Shown: positions 25,587 to 33,403 of the stretch, piece after piece
How the letters are laid out: each line of letters starts with the position of its first letter
Numbering within the stretch: the stretch's first letter is position 1
The notes under the pieces: model-generated
Databases searched by the model: none
What the model saw: only the letters and a program-made list of their open reading frames with translations
What the model was told of the DNA's origin: nothing
Translations under genes and position numbers: made by a program
Origin: Polyangiaceae bacterium
GTDB taxonomy: Bacteria; Myxococcota_A; Polyangia; Polyangiales; Polyangiaceae
NCBI GenBank assembly: GCA_016712345.1
Contig: JADJRH010000001.1
Span: 1,798,001-1,862,000, forward strand
Length of the DNA: 64,000 nt
Reading direction: 5' to 3'

Positions 25587-28364
25587 CTACCGAGCCTCCA
25601 CGTTTGCAACATCTGGAAAGGTGATTGTGGCTTCGCCTCCGCCCTGAATCTCTACCTCGCCTTTGCCATGCTCATCGAGAACGCCCACACGCTCACTTCC
25701 ATCTTCAAGATGAACAACAAACCGCTCAAAAGGCATTGGATTGCCCTCCTGATCGGACAGTTGAATTTTTGTGAGCCGGCGTCGCCCCGGACCTGACACC
25801 GTGTCTACGGGGGGCGTACCGTTTACAAGTTGAATGGCACTACCCACCACCTGAACCACCTCGGTAATATCAATCGCCGCCCCCACACCGCGCAGGTGCG
25901 TTTTTTGAGCCTGAATCAGCGCATCTTCGTCGGCCACACAACGCACTTTCTTATCACCGAACACCATCTTTGCACCGGGTGTATAAATGCCAACTTCCGG
26001 CGAGCAAAGTGAGATGTGGTCTTTACCAATCGACACAATAGACCTGCCGCAAACCAGTTGAATGCCCTTGTCGGCCTGGAGAACAAGCTTTTCATCGCTT
26101 GATACTTCTGCCATTCCAGCAGTATGAATGACAGAAGACCGGCGCGCGTCCGAGTTGCCCACAACCACCGAGTAGTTACCCAACACTCGAAACGCCAGGT
26201 CGTGCTCCACCTTCATTTCGGCGTTTTGAAACACCTCATGAAGTTCGTTTCCCTCCACTCGAGTGTGGAGATCACGAGCAAATCGCTCCCCCGCGTTTTG
26301 GTCCACTCCAAGGTTTAACTGCCCTTTGATATTGGCAACCCTGTCACCTTCCACCGTGGAAGTTTGGTTACCGGTGATTGTCGAAATATCATTGCCACCC
26401 ACTGCAGAAATGCGATTGGCCGTCACCACCGAATATTGGTTTACCCCAACGTTGGTGACCTGATTGGCCTCTACCCTAATTGTCTCGTTGTTTCTAACGA
26501 GAACATCCAGGTCTTTTTCTGCCCGAATGTGTACGCGTTCATACCCCTTGCGGTCCTCAAACGAAAGTTCGTTGTATCCACCGCCGCCGCGTGTACTTTC
26601 TGTTTTGATACCACTCTTCGTTTTTTCGGCCGGAAGTGGAAACGGCGGCGGTTTTTCGGCGTTGTGAAGCACACCCAAAATCAGCGGCCGATCTATATCA
26701 CCCCCCAAAAATCCAACCGTCACTTCACAACCTACCCTCGGCAAAAACTGAACGCCAAAACCTCCCCCCGCCCAAGGGTGCGAGACTCGAATCCAACACG
26801 ACGAGTGTTCATTGCGTTTTCCACCGCGATCCCAATGAAACTGCACTTTCACCCGACCATGAGGATCGGTATAAATTTCCTGACCCGCCGGCCCTACCAC
26901 CGTTGCTGTTTCAAGAACCTGTTGGGCCACCCGTTTTCGAGGTCGAGGCCGAAAGATGATTGCCGCGGGCACACAACCAAACTCACATGAGTACACTTCT
27001 ATCCGAGTGGAACTTTGACGAGCAAACGCCGGATCTTGACCCTTGTGATGAACCTCAAACACCGTGTATTCACCATTTTGACCGTCTGCCGGGGCTTCAT
27101 TCAAAACGAAACGTCTTCCCGGCATGAGATGGTGACACCGCGACGACCCCGAACCTTCCCAAATGCTGCGCCGCTCCTGTTCCAAGAACACGCGTGCATG
27201 CTCCACCTTGAGTGGAGTCGTTTCATGCTCGCGGTGATGATCGTACAAAACCGCTTCATCCGCGCCCAAGTACCCTTTGGGCTCAATCACGTCCAACCCC
27301 AACGTTCCAAATCCCGGCACATTCACATTGGGTAGGTGCGATCTGACCATGTCCACCCCCGGCACACTTGAAAGGGCTGAAGTCGCCGTTGAAATGGCAC
27401 CTCTCGCCGCAGCGCGAGCGCGACGCCGCGCTTCTCGTTCGGCGCGACGCAGCGCACGAGTTGGATCATTCACTAAGTCACGCACCGGTCTAACCGCATT
27501 GGACGCCATGGACTGGAGTTGATCCAACGCCGCTTGAGGCGACGAAATCGCGGTTTCTACCAGTCCTCCCAACATCGACAGCGGATCCAATAAATCCCTG
27601 GTGCTCGCCTGGGTAGAGTCGGGATAAGACGGGCGTCGAAAGTCGAAATCCTTGAGCAACGCGGTTCCCGCCGCCAAACGTCGCTGCAAGCGAAACTGTT
27701 GAACGGTTGTGAGCGCTTCATGATCCGTGGCCTGCTCGCGGTATAAGAGCGGCTTGTTTCCCGGCAGAGCCACCGCCCCACTTCGATCATCCGCGAGCAC
27801 CATCACTTCATCGTCGTCGGTATTGTCAGGTGGCTCAAAAAAGTAATAAATCCCTTCTTCGCGAAGGAGCCGCTCCACAAATAGCAAATCGCTTTCTTCG
27901 TATTGAACACAATAATTCCGTGCTTCATAGCTGCGCGAAAGCGCCAGGCGCACACGAACTCCGCGGTCACTCAACAGAGAACAAACAATTTCTACCGCCG
28001 TTTTGTCCTGAAAAATGCGGCTGTCGCGACCTTTTCGCAAAAGCCAAAATCCGGGAACCAAACAGAGTTTATACTGATGTTTGTCAGGCGCCGCGGCGTC
28101 AATGGGCGCCGCGGTCGCTTCCATCTTGCAAATCACCCCCGACACAATACGCGGCTCGTCGCTCGACCCGCCAAGCGTGAGCCACGCCCGCTGCCCAACA
28201 TATTCCACTTCAATAGAATAGCTATCCAACTCGGGCCCGATAACAGTGATGTCAAACCGGTACGGTTTGCTCATCACCTCCCGGCCGCGAAACGACACAA
28301 CGTGGAGCGCATGGGGCGCGTCTGGAATCGACAGGTCAAACACAGGGGCGTCAAACGCAGACAT
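25587..28364 (-). CDS. vgrG: Type VI secretion tip protein VgrG (TssI)
   Basis: 925 residues. The N-terminal gp27-like part shows LHVVSFRGREVMSKPYRFDI and YCVQYEESDLLFVERLLREEGIYYFF. The gp5-like OB fold and needle show PHGRVKVQFHWDR, SSCWIRVSHPWAG, LPRVGCEVTVGFLGGDIDRP and NELSFEDRKG, followed by the repeats that build the beta-needle. A ~120-residue Ala/Arg-rich helical stretch (about 260-380, RRAEREARRRARAAARG) interrupts the gp27-like region and is unusual. The last ~60 residues form an Ig-like tail (FVVHLEDGSERVGVL), often used to bind cargo. AGGGCG precedes the ATG. A TTGACA box at 28396-28401 could be its -35. First gene of the T6SS cargo operon; no structural tss genes are in the window. 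Confidence 0.92.
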   Translation of the reverse strand: MSAFDAPVFDLSIPDAPHALHVVSFRGREVMSKPYRFDITVIGPELDSYSIEVEYVGQRAWLTLGGSSDEPRIVSGVICKMEATAAPIDAAAPDKHQYKLCLVPGFWLLRKGRDSRIFQDKTAVEIVCSLLSDRGVRVRLALSRSYEARNYCVQYEESDLLFVERLLREEGIYYFFEPPDNTDDDEVMVLADDRSGAVALPGNKPLLYREQATDHEALTTVQQFRLQRRLAAGTALLKDFDFRRPSYPDSTQASTRDLLDPLSMLGGLVETAISSPQAALDQLQSMASNAVRPVRDLVNDPTRALRRAEREARRRARAAARGAISTATSALSSVPGVDMVRSHLPNVNVPGFGTLGLDVIEPKGYLGADEAVLYDHHREHETTPLKVEHARVFLEQERRSIWEGSGSSRCHHLMPGRRFVLNEAPADGQNGEYTVFEVHHKGQDPAFARQSSTRIEVYSCEFGCVPAAIIFRPRPRKRVAQQVLETATVVGPAGQEIYTDPHGRVKVQFHWDRGGKRNEHSSCWIRVSHPWAGGGFGVQFLPRVGCEVTVGFLGGDIDRPLILGVLHNAEKPPPFPLPAEKTKSGIKTESTRGGGGYNELSFEDRKGYERVHIRAEKDLDVLVRNNETIRVEANQVTNVGVNQYSVVTANRISAVGGNDISTITGNQTSTVEGDRVANIKGQLNLGVDQNAGERFARDLHTRVEGNELHEVFQNAEMKVEHDLAFRVLGNYSVVVGNSDARRSSVIHTAGMAEVSSDEKLVLQADKGIQLVCGRSIVSIGKDHISLCSPEVGIYTPGAKMVFGDKKVRCVADEDALIQAQKTHLRGVGAAIDITEVVQVVGSAIQLVNGTPPVDTVSGPGRRRLTKIQLSDQEGNPMPFERFVVHLEDGSERVGVLDEHGKGEVEIQGGGEATITFPDVANVEAR

Positions 28365-28455
28365 CGCCCTAAGAAAACCGATGTTACCCCGACCGTGTCA
28401 AGCCCCTTTTTTGTTACAAATGCCTGCCGCGGTGCGCAACGGAAACCGTGGTCGA

Positions 28456-29421
28456 CTACGAAGCGACCGCTTTTAATTCTTTGGCGCGACGCTCGGTCCA
28501 CTCAATCACACTCTCCGCTTTATCAACCCCCAAAAAGCGCGACAACTCCTGAATGCCTGTTGGACTTGTCACATTCACTTCCGTCAGGTGCTCCCCAATC
28601 ACGTCGAGCCCCACAAAAAAGAGCCCATCTTCTTTTAGACGGGGAGCAATAGACCTTACCAACTCCAACTCCCGAGGGGTAAGATCTGTAGGAACAACGC
28701 TGCCCCCCGCGTGAATGTTTGACCGAATATCATCGCCGCGCGGAACACGTAAAATCGCGCCCAGGGGCTCACCATCCATTAACAAAACGCGTTTATCGCC
28801 CACTGTGACCGCTGGCAAAAACGCCTGCACCATTGCCAAACGCTCCCCCTCATTCGTCAGCAAATCCACAATGGCGCGCACGTTTTTATCATCTTTGCGC
28901 AGTTGAATAACCCCGGTTCCTCCCGCGGCATCCAGCGGTTTGATCACTGCCAAACCGCCCACGTGAGCAACGAATGAATGAATTTGGTCGCGGTCCGCCG
29001 TTACAATTGTCTGCGGAGTCCACTCCGAAAAATTCATTGCATAAAGCTTTTCATTCGCATCGCGAAGACCCCTCGGATCGTTGATAATCAATGTTTTGCC
29101 ACGCGCGTGTTCCAATAACAAAGTTGCATACAAATACGCCTGATCAAAAGGCGGATCTTTGCGAATAAACACCGCATCTACTTCAGACAAATTCAACTCC
29201 ACTTTGCCTTGTTCACGCTGCAAAGCGATATGCGGATGTTCGTCAAAAATGCGCACCGGCAACGTTGTTGCGTACACATCGCCGCCCTTCACCGACAAAT
29301 CCCGCGGCAAACAATGATAGCTCTCGTGCCCGCGGCGCTGCGCCGCCCGAATAAACGCAAAGCTCGTATCTTTTTGCGGGTTCACGCGATCCAGCGTGTC
29401 CATAACGTAAACGAAGCGCAT
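28456..29421 (-). CDS. gshB: Glutathione synthetase
   Basis: 321 residues joining gamma-glutamylcysteine and glycine with ATP. The family features are clear: MRFVYVMDTLDRVNPQKDTS at the N-terminus, FIRKDPPFD, INDPRGLRDANEKLYAMNF, VIKPLDAAGGTGVIQL (ATP-grasp), VLLMDGEPLGAILRVPR, RSNIHAGGSVVPT and GEHLTEVNVTSPTGIQEL. Length is standard. A strong ribosome binding site, AGGAGAT, lies at 29428-29434. It is divergent from ggt, another glutathione gene, so the 112-bp gap between them should hold promoters for both. gshA is not in the window. Confidence 0.95.
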   Translation of the reverse strand: MRFVYVMDTLDRVNPQKDTSFAFIRAAQRRGHESYHCLPRDLSVKGGDVYATTLPVRIFDEHPHIALQREQGKVELNLSEVDAVFIRKDPPFDQAYLYATLLLEHARGKTLIINDPRGLRDANEKLYAMNFSEWTPQTIVTADRDQIHSFVAHVGGLAVIKPLDAAGGTGVIQLRKDDKNVRAIVDLLTNEGERLAMVQAFLPAVTVGDKRVLLMDGEPLGAILRVPRGDDIRSNIHAGGSVVPTDLTPRELELVRSIAPRLKEDGLFFVGLDVIGEHLTEVNVTSPTGIQELSRFLGVDKAESVIEWTERRAKELKAVAS

Positions 29422-29533
29422 TGCGAGATCTCCTGCGGCAGCTCAGTTTGCGGCTTTTGCACCAACCGACAATCCGGTGCACCCAAACGAATAGCCTTGT
29501 CTTCGCCCAAGAAAAAGAGGCATCTTACTCCGC

Positions 29534-31309
29534 GTGAACGTTTCGCGCCTTTTCTCGTCGCTCGCTGCCCTTTCTGCAACATCGCTGCTCGTTTTCGCGT
29601 CGCCCATCGGGTGCAGCTCCACCCCACCGGTCGACCCTCCGCCTCAACCCACCTCCACGGCGAGCGCCGCCGCCCCCACCGCAACCGCCACAGCGAGCGC
29701 AAGCGCCACGGCTGTTGAAACAGCGCCCCCGGCACCCAAGTCCCATAAGTACGCCGTAGCGGCAGAAAACGCCACCGCCGTTAAACTCGCAATGGAAGTG
29801 CTTGCAAAAGGCGGCAGCGCTGTTGACGGAGCTATTGCCGCATTGCTCGGCATTGGGGTAGCACAGCCCGTATCCGCGGGTATCGGCGGCGGCGGCTTTG
29901 CCGTTGTCTACGACGCCAAAACAAAAAAAATCACCGTATTGGATTTTCGAGAAACGGCACCCATTGGCATTAAACCCGGCGATTACGCAAAACTTCCACC
30001 GCCCGATGATAAACGAGGACTGTCGGTGGGTGTGCCGGGTGAAATCGCCGGCCTTTATGAAATGCACGCCCGCTGGGGTAAACTCGCATTCGCAGAAAAC
30101 GTTCGCGGCGCGGCCGACGCGGCAGAAAAAGGGTATACCCTTTCTCAACACCTCGCCCGCACCCTCAAGTGGAACGAACAATTCATCCTACGCACGTCAC
30201 GCTATTCGTTTTACACAGACAAAGGCGCGCTTCGCCCGGCCGGCGACACACTGCAAAACCCCGCACTCGCCGGCACCCTCCGCCGCATTGCAGCCGAGGG
30301 CAAAGCCGCTTTTTACGAAGGTGCCATTGCCAAAGACATCCTCGACACAGCCCGAGCCGCCGGCAGCCGTATGATTGCCGATGACCTGAAAAACTATAAA
30401 GTCGTTGAGCGTGAAGCTCTCCACGCCGCATGGGAAGGTTACGATGTGTACTCCATGCCTCTTCCCTCCGCCGGTGGCCTGATGATGGCAGAAACCCTTG
30501 CCATGCACTCCAAGGCCGACCTGACATCCCTCGGGTTTGGAACCGCAAACTACTACCATACCCTTGCTGAAACATTCAAAGGCGCCATTGCCGACCGCGT
30601 GCGTGCGGTGGGTGACCCCGCATTTGTAAAAACCGACGTTCAAAAATTGGTTGACCCCGCGCGCATGAAAGCCCGCAAAGCCCGCATCAAACCCGACTCT
30701 TCCCTCCCCGCAGAAAAGTATCCCATCAAAGAAGATGGAACCAGCCACGTGGTTGTAGCGGACGCCGAAGGAAACGTTGTCAGCATCACCTCCACTGTCA
30801 ACAACATGTTCGGGTCCAAGTTGGTCACCGCAGGCGGCTTCGTCTTAAACGACGAATTAAACGACTTTACCCCCGACGCCCTCGCCAAACAATACGGCGT
30901 CAAAGACGGGCCCAACAGAGCCCGCGGTGGGGCGCGACCTGCGTCGAGCATGACACCTACCATCGTCCTCAAAGACGGCAAACCCGTGGTTGCCTTGGGC
31001 GGATCCGGCGGCACCCGCATCGCCACAGGATGTTCCCAAGTGCTCCTCGGCATCTTGGCCTTCGGCCGAACATCTACCCAAGCCGTTTCAGACCCCCGGT
31101 TTGATACTCCGCCCGCTGGCGGTCTGCTCCTTGACGCCGCTATTGCCGCCCCCATCATCGAAGACCTGAAAAAGCGCGGCCAGGTGGTAGACGCCACCAA
31201 ACCCAACTTCAGCGCCGTACAGGCGTTAACCGTTACAGAAAAAGACGGTGGTAGGTTCTTTGAACCCGCGGGCGACCCGCGCAAGGGCGGTGAAGGCAAA
31301 GTGGAATAG
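29534..31309 (+). CDS. ggt: Gamma-glutamyltransferase, lipoprotein form
   Basis: 591 residues from GTG 29534. The signal MNVSRLFSSLAALSATSLLVFASPIGC ends in a lipobox (PIGC), followed by a long Pro/Thr/Ala-rich linker. The enzyme part shows NATAVKLAMEVLAKGGSAVDGAIA, SAGIGGGGFAVVYD, GYTLSQHLA, DGTSHVVVADAEGNVVS with the catalytic Thr that becomes the N-terminus of the small subunit, FGSKLVTAGGFVLND, ASSMTPTIVL and ALGGSGGTRI. It cleaves the gamma-glutamyl bond of glutathione at the cell envelope. Divergent from gshB. It ends in TAG and converges on the PIN gene with an 18-bp gap. Confidence 0.94.
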   Translation: MNVSRLFSSLAALSATSLLVFASPIGCSSTPPVDPPPQPTSTASAAAPTATATASASATAVETAPPAPKSHKYAVAAENATAVKLAMEVLAKGGSAVDGAIAALLGIGVAQPVSAGIGGGGFAVVYDAKTKKITVLDFRETAPIGIKPGDYAKLPPPDDKRGLSVGVPGEIAGLYEMHARWGKLAFAENVRGAADAAEKGYTLSQHLARTLKWNEQFILRTSRYSFYTDKGALRPAGDTLQNPALAGTLRRIAAEGKAAFYEGAIAKDILDTARAAGSRMIADDLKNYKVVEREALHAAWEGYDVYSMPLPSAGGLMMAETLAMHSKADLTSLGFGTANYYHTLAETFKGAIADRVRAVGDPAFVKTDVQKLVDPARMKARKARIKPDSSLPAEKYPIKEDGTSHVVVADAEGNVVSITSTVNNMFGSKLVTAGGFVLNDELNDFTPDALAKQYGVKDGPNRARGGARPASSMTPTIVLKDGKPVVALGGSGGTRIATGCSQVLLGILAFGRTSTQAVSDPRFDTPPAGGLLLDAAIAAPIIEDLKKRGQVVDATKPNFSAVQALTVTEKDGGRFFEPAGDPRKGGEGKVE

Positions 31310-31327
31310 TTTCTACCCAATCGTCGA

Positions 31328-31870
31328 TTATCGAGAATTGCAGGCATCCAGTATGACTTGCATGGTTGCCATCCCCGGTTGGTAGCCCGACAATTCTACC
31401 TGTTGTCTAAGTCCGCTTCCCGTCTGGTTCTCGGAGGTTACAAGAATGGAACCACTTTCACGTGCAATCGCAAAAATGGCGTGATCGGCAAAACGCCCCT
31501 TCTCGCGTTTCTTCCACTCGTCCTTATCAATTGCGCCAACCACATCGAGCCAGTAGCTGATAGTGCGCTCATTGTGGGAACGTCGCGCGCGAACAGTTGA
31601 GCCTGCAAATGGGTAGATCTGCAAATTCAACTTTGGATCATCCAAAAAATTGTGAATGAGTTGCCAATTAAACCCTGTGCCAAAATCGGCTCGGAGTTGA
31701 CGAATCCGTTCCGCGGCAACAATGGAGGGGATGATCAATAATCGAGTTGGGAACCTTTTTCGAATGACGCCCAGATCTTTGGGAGCACCACTTTTACCAA
31801 ATACAGCGGATGTATCAAAGCAGAGCGGAATGTGCGGATTTTTCAGATCTGTTTGAGTAGCCTGCGTCAT
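31328..31870 (-). CDS. PIN-domain-like ribonuclease, partner of the upstream ATPase
   Basis: 180 residues. PIN-type acidic positions are visible: D19 in CFDTSAV, E54 in VAAER, D129 in RFADHAIFAIA, and a fourth position carrying E147 (ILVTSEN) where many PIN proteins have Asp. PIN proteins such as VapC cut RNA, often tRNA. Its ATG overlaps the stop of the ATPase gene (ATGA), so the two are translationally coupled. It is the last gene of a same-strand run that starts with the type III CRISPR genes at 43.2 kb. Toxic activity controlled by the ATPase is inferred, not shown. Confidence 0.72.
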   Translation of the reverse strand: MTQATQTDLKNPHIPLCFDTSAVFGKSGAPKDLGVIRKRFPTRLLIIPSIVAAERIRQLRADFGTGFNWQLIHNFLDDPKLNLQIYPFAGSTVRARRSHNERTISYWLDVVGAIDKDEWKKREKGRFADHAIFAIARESGSILVTSENQTGSGLRQQVELSGYQPGMATMQVILDACNSR

Positions 31871-33357
31871 TGACCATCCTCTGTGGTGTCTTCAGACCCT
31901 TTCACCAGAAGCTGCTCGAAACGCTCTTCATTCATCCATCGTAGCTCGCCGGTGGGGCCGAGTAACGGTTGCAATAGATCACCCACCCGTGCGTTTAAAT
32001 GATGCAAAACGTGGTTAGGCAGCCAAACATAGTTACCGGGCTGAACAACAAGCTGATTGGCCACAATTGGCTCATTCGGTAACGTTCTTAGAAATCGAAT
32101 TTCTCCTTGAGGGTCAAGTATGACCTGGAGGAGATCGCCCACTCGCGCACCCAAGTGATTCAAAAGGTCGGGTGGAATCCAAAGGAAATTCCCTGGGAGT
32201 ATAGATGTGACGCGCGGTGGCGGAACCGGAGCCTCCGGGAATATGGTCGTCAGGGCTTCTCTACCGTGGCACCGCGTCACGGAGGTTGCGCTATTTGCCT
32301 TTGAGACGCTATACCAGACCTCATTTGGAGCCAGGTTGAACGTGTTTCCAGAGTGGCTTGTCACAAAGATCTGATAGGGGGCGCTCCGGGATTCGTTCAC
32401 CTCGCGAACCAACCAATCGACCACCCCCACCGTTGCACGATATGAAAGATTGGCTTCAGGTTCTTCAATTCTCAATATTGGAGAATCTGACATGGCCATC
32501 ATTCCAGCGAGCAGAGCCCATTGTTGTGCACCACTTCCCAAGTCGGCTACAAGGTCGTCGCCAATCTGTAGACCCAGCCTTGTGTTCTCAAGGAGGACGG
32601 GACGCGGCTCATCCAATTGAATTGGACCGGAAGAAAACATCTTTGAAAAGCGCTGAAAACGTTCGCGTTTGGCTCGATCGGATGACGCGAAAGCCCGAAA
32701 GAGGGAGAGCAGCAGACCATCTCCGTTGTTTGAAGTGACTGCCGAATCTCCCGTTCCTGTTGGCAGTAGCTCTTCGTGAAAAGTCCGCTGCGCGCTGATC
32801 CGCAACCAAGGCCCAGTTAGCGCCGATCTGAAAAACCGGGTCACTTCCCACGGCGGCATCTGCATGTCCGTCCAATCAATTGGCGGATTTGCACCGTCCG
32901 TTGTTCTGCATCGTTCCACCTTGATATCAATATCAGAACCTGAAAGAGTCGCCCGGAACGACATCGAAAGCGTTTTGGGCGTGTCTTCCGAACCGAAGTC
33001 TAGCGCACCATCCAATGTCAACGTCGTTTCTTGAATGCCCTGCGCATCGCGTCTGAACTGAGCGTGGGCAGGCCAGCCGAGGAGCGTACCAACAGTTGAC
33101 TTTGACTCATCCTCTGTCAGATCAAACGTTATCGCGGCTCCGGCAAACGCAAGCAACGACGACGGTTCTTTCCCATTGTCGCGCGAAGCTCCCCACGCCC
33201 AAGAAGCCAACCGAAGCCACGCTCCAACAGCACGCAGCAGGTTGGACTTGCCGGTGTTGTTCTCTCCGTACAAAAGAACGATCGAGGGGAGATCCGTCAA
33301 GCGGACATCGGCGAGGCTGCGAAAGTTGACCGCGTGAAACTCTTTGATGCGGAGCAT
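31867..33357 (-). CDS. SMC/OLD-like ATPase with two C-terminal AbrB-like repeats
   Basis: Start at ATG 33357 (MLRIKEFHAVNFRSLADV), the typical opening of AAA_21/OLD-like ATPases; a frame opening at 33393 adds 12 residues. Walker A is YGENNTGKSN (30-39). A signature-like DLGSGAQQ, then Walker B/D-loop ILRIEEPEANLS and H-loop FVTSHSGN follow. After ~residue 390 come two ~58-residue repeats, each with the pattern PGN(F/Y)xW(I/L)PxxxLxHLxARVGDLLQ...GE(I/L)R, matching the AbrB/SpoVT fold used by VapB-type antitoxins. No TOPRIM domain is seen. It follows the TIGR03986 RAMP gene by 46 bp (10 bp if the longer start is used) and overlaps the PIN gene by 4 bp. A conflict-system role is inferred. Confidence 0.75.
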   Translation of the reverse strand: MLRIKEFHAVNFRSLADVRLTDLPSIVLLYGENNTGKSNLLRAVGAWLRLASWAWGASRDNGKEPSSLLAFAGAAITFDLTEDESKSTVGTLLGWPAHAQFRRDAQGIQETTLTLDGALDFGSEDTPKTLSMSFRATLSGSDIDIKVERCRTTDGANPPIDWTDMQMPPWEVTRFFRSALTGPWLRISAQRTFHEELLPTGTGDSAVTSNNGDGLLLSLFRAFASSDRAKRERFQRFSKMFSSGPIQLDEPRPVLLENTRLGLQIGDDLVADLGSGAQQWALLAGMMAMSDSPILRIEEPEANLSYRATVGVVDWLVREVNESRSAPYQIFVTSHSGNTFNLAPNEVWYSVSKANSATSVTRCHGREALTTIFPEAPVPPPRVTSILPGNFLWIPPDLLNHLGARVGDLLQVILDPQGEIRFLRTLPNEPIVANQLVVQPGNYVWLPNHVLHHLNARVGDLLQPLLGPTGELRWMNEERFEQLLVKGSEDTTEDGQ

Positions 33358-33403
33358 GACTTTTTTCTCTTTACAACATTTCGCCGCCCACAACCAACGC
33401 CCA

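Noticed and set aside
8291..31309. Genome-wide reading of TAG as a sense codon
   Set aside because: Several genes (ggt, the DUF2169 gene, the 1203-residue gene) end in TAG and would otherwise run long distances through convergent genes, so TAG is a normal stop here.
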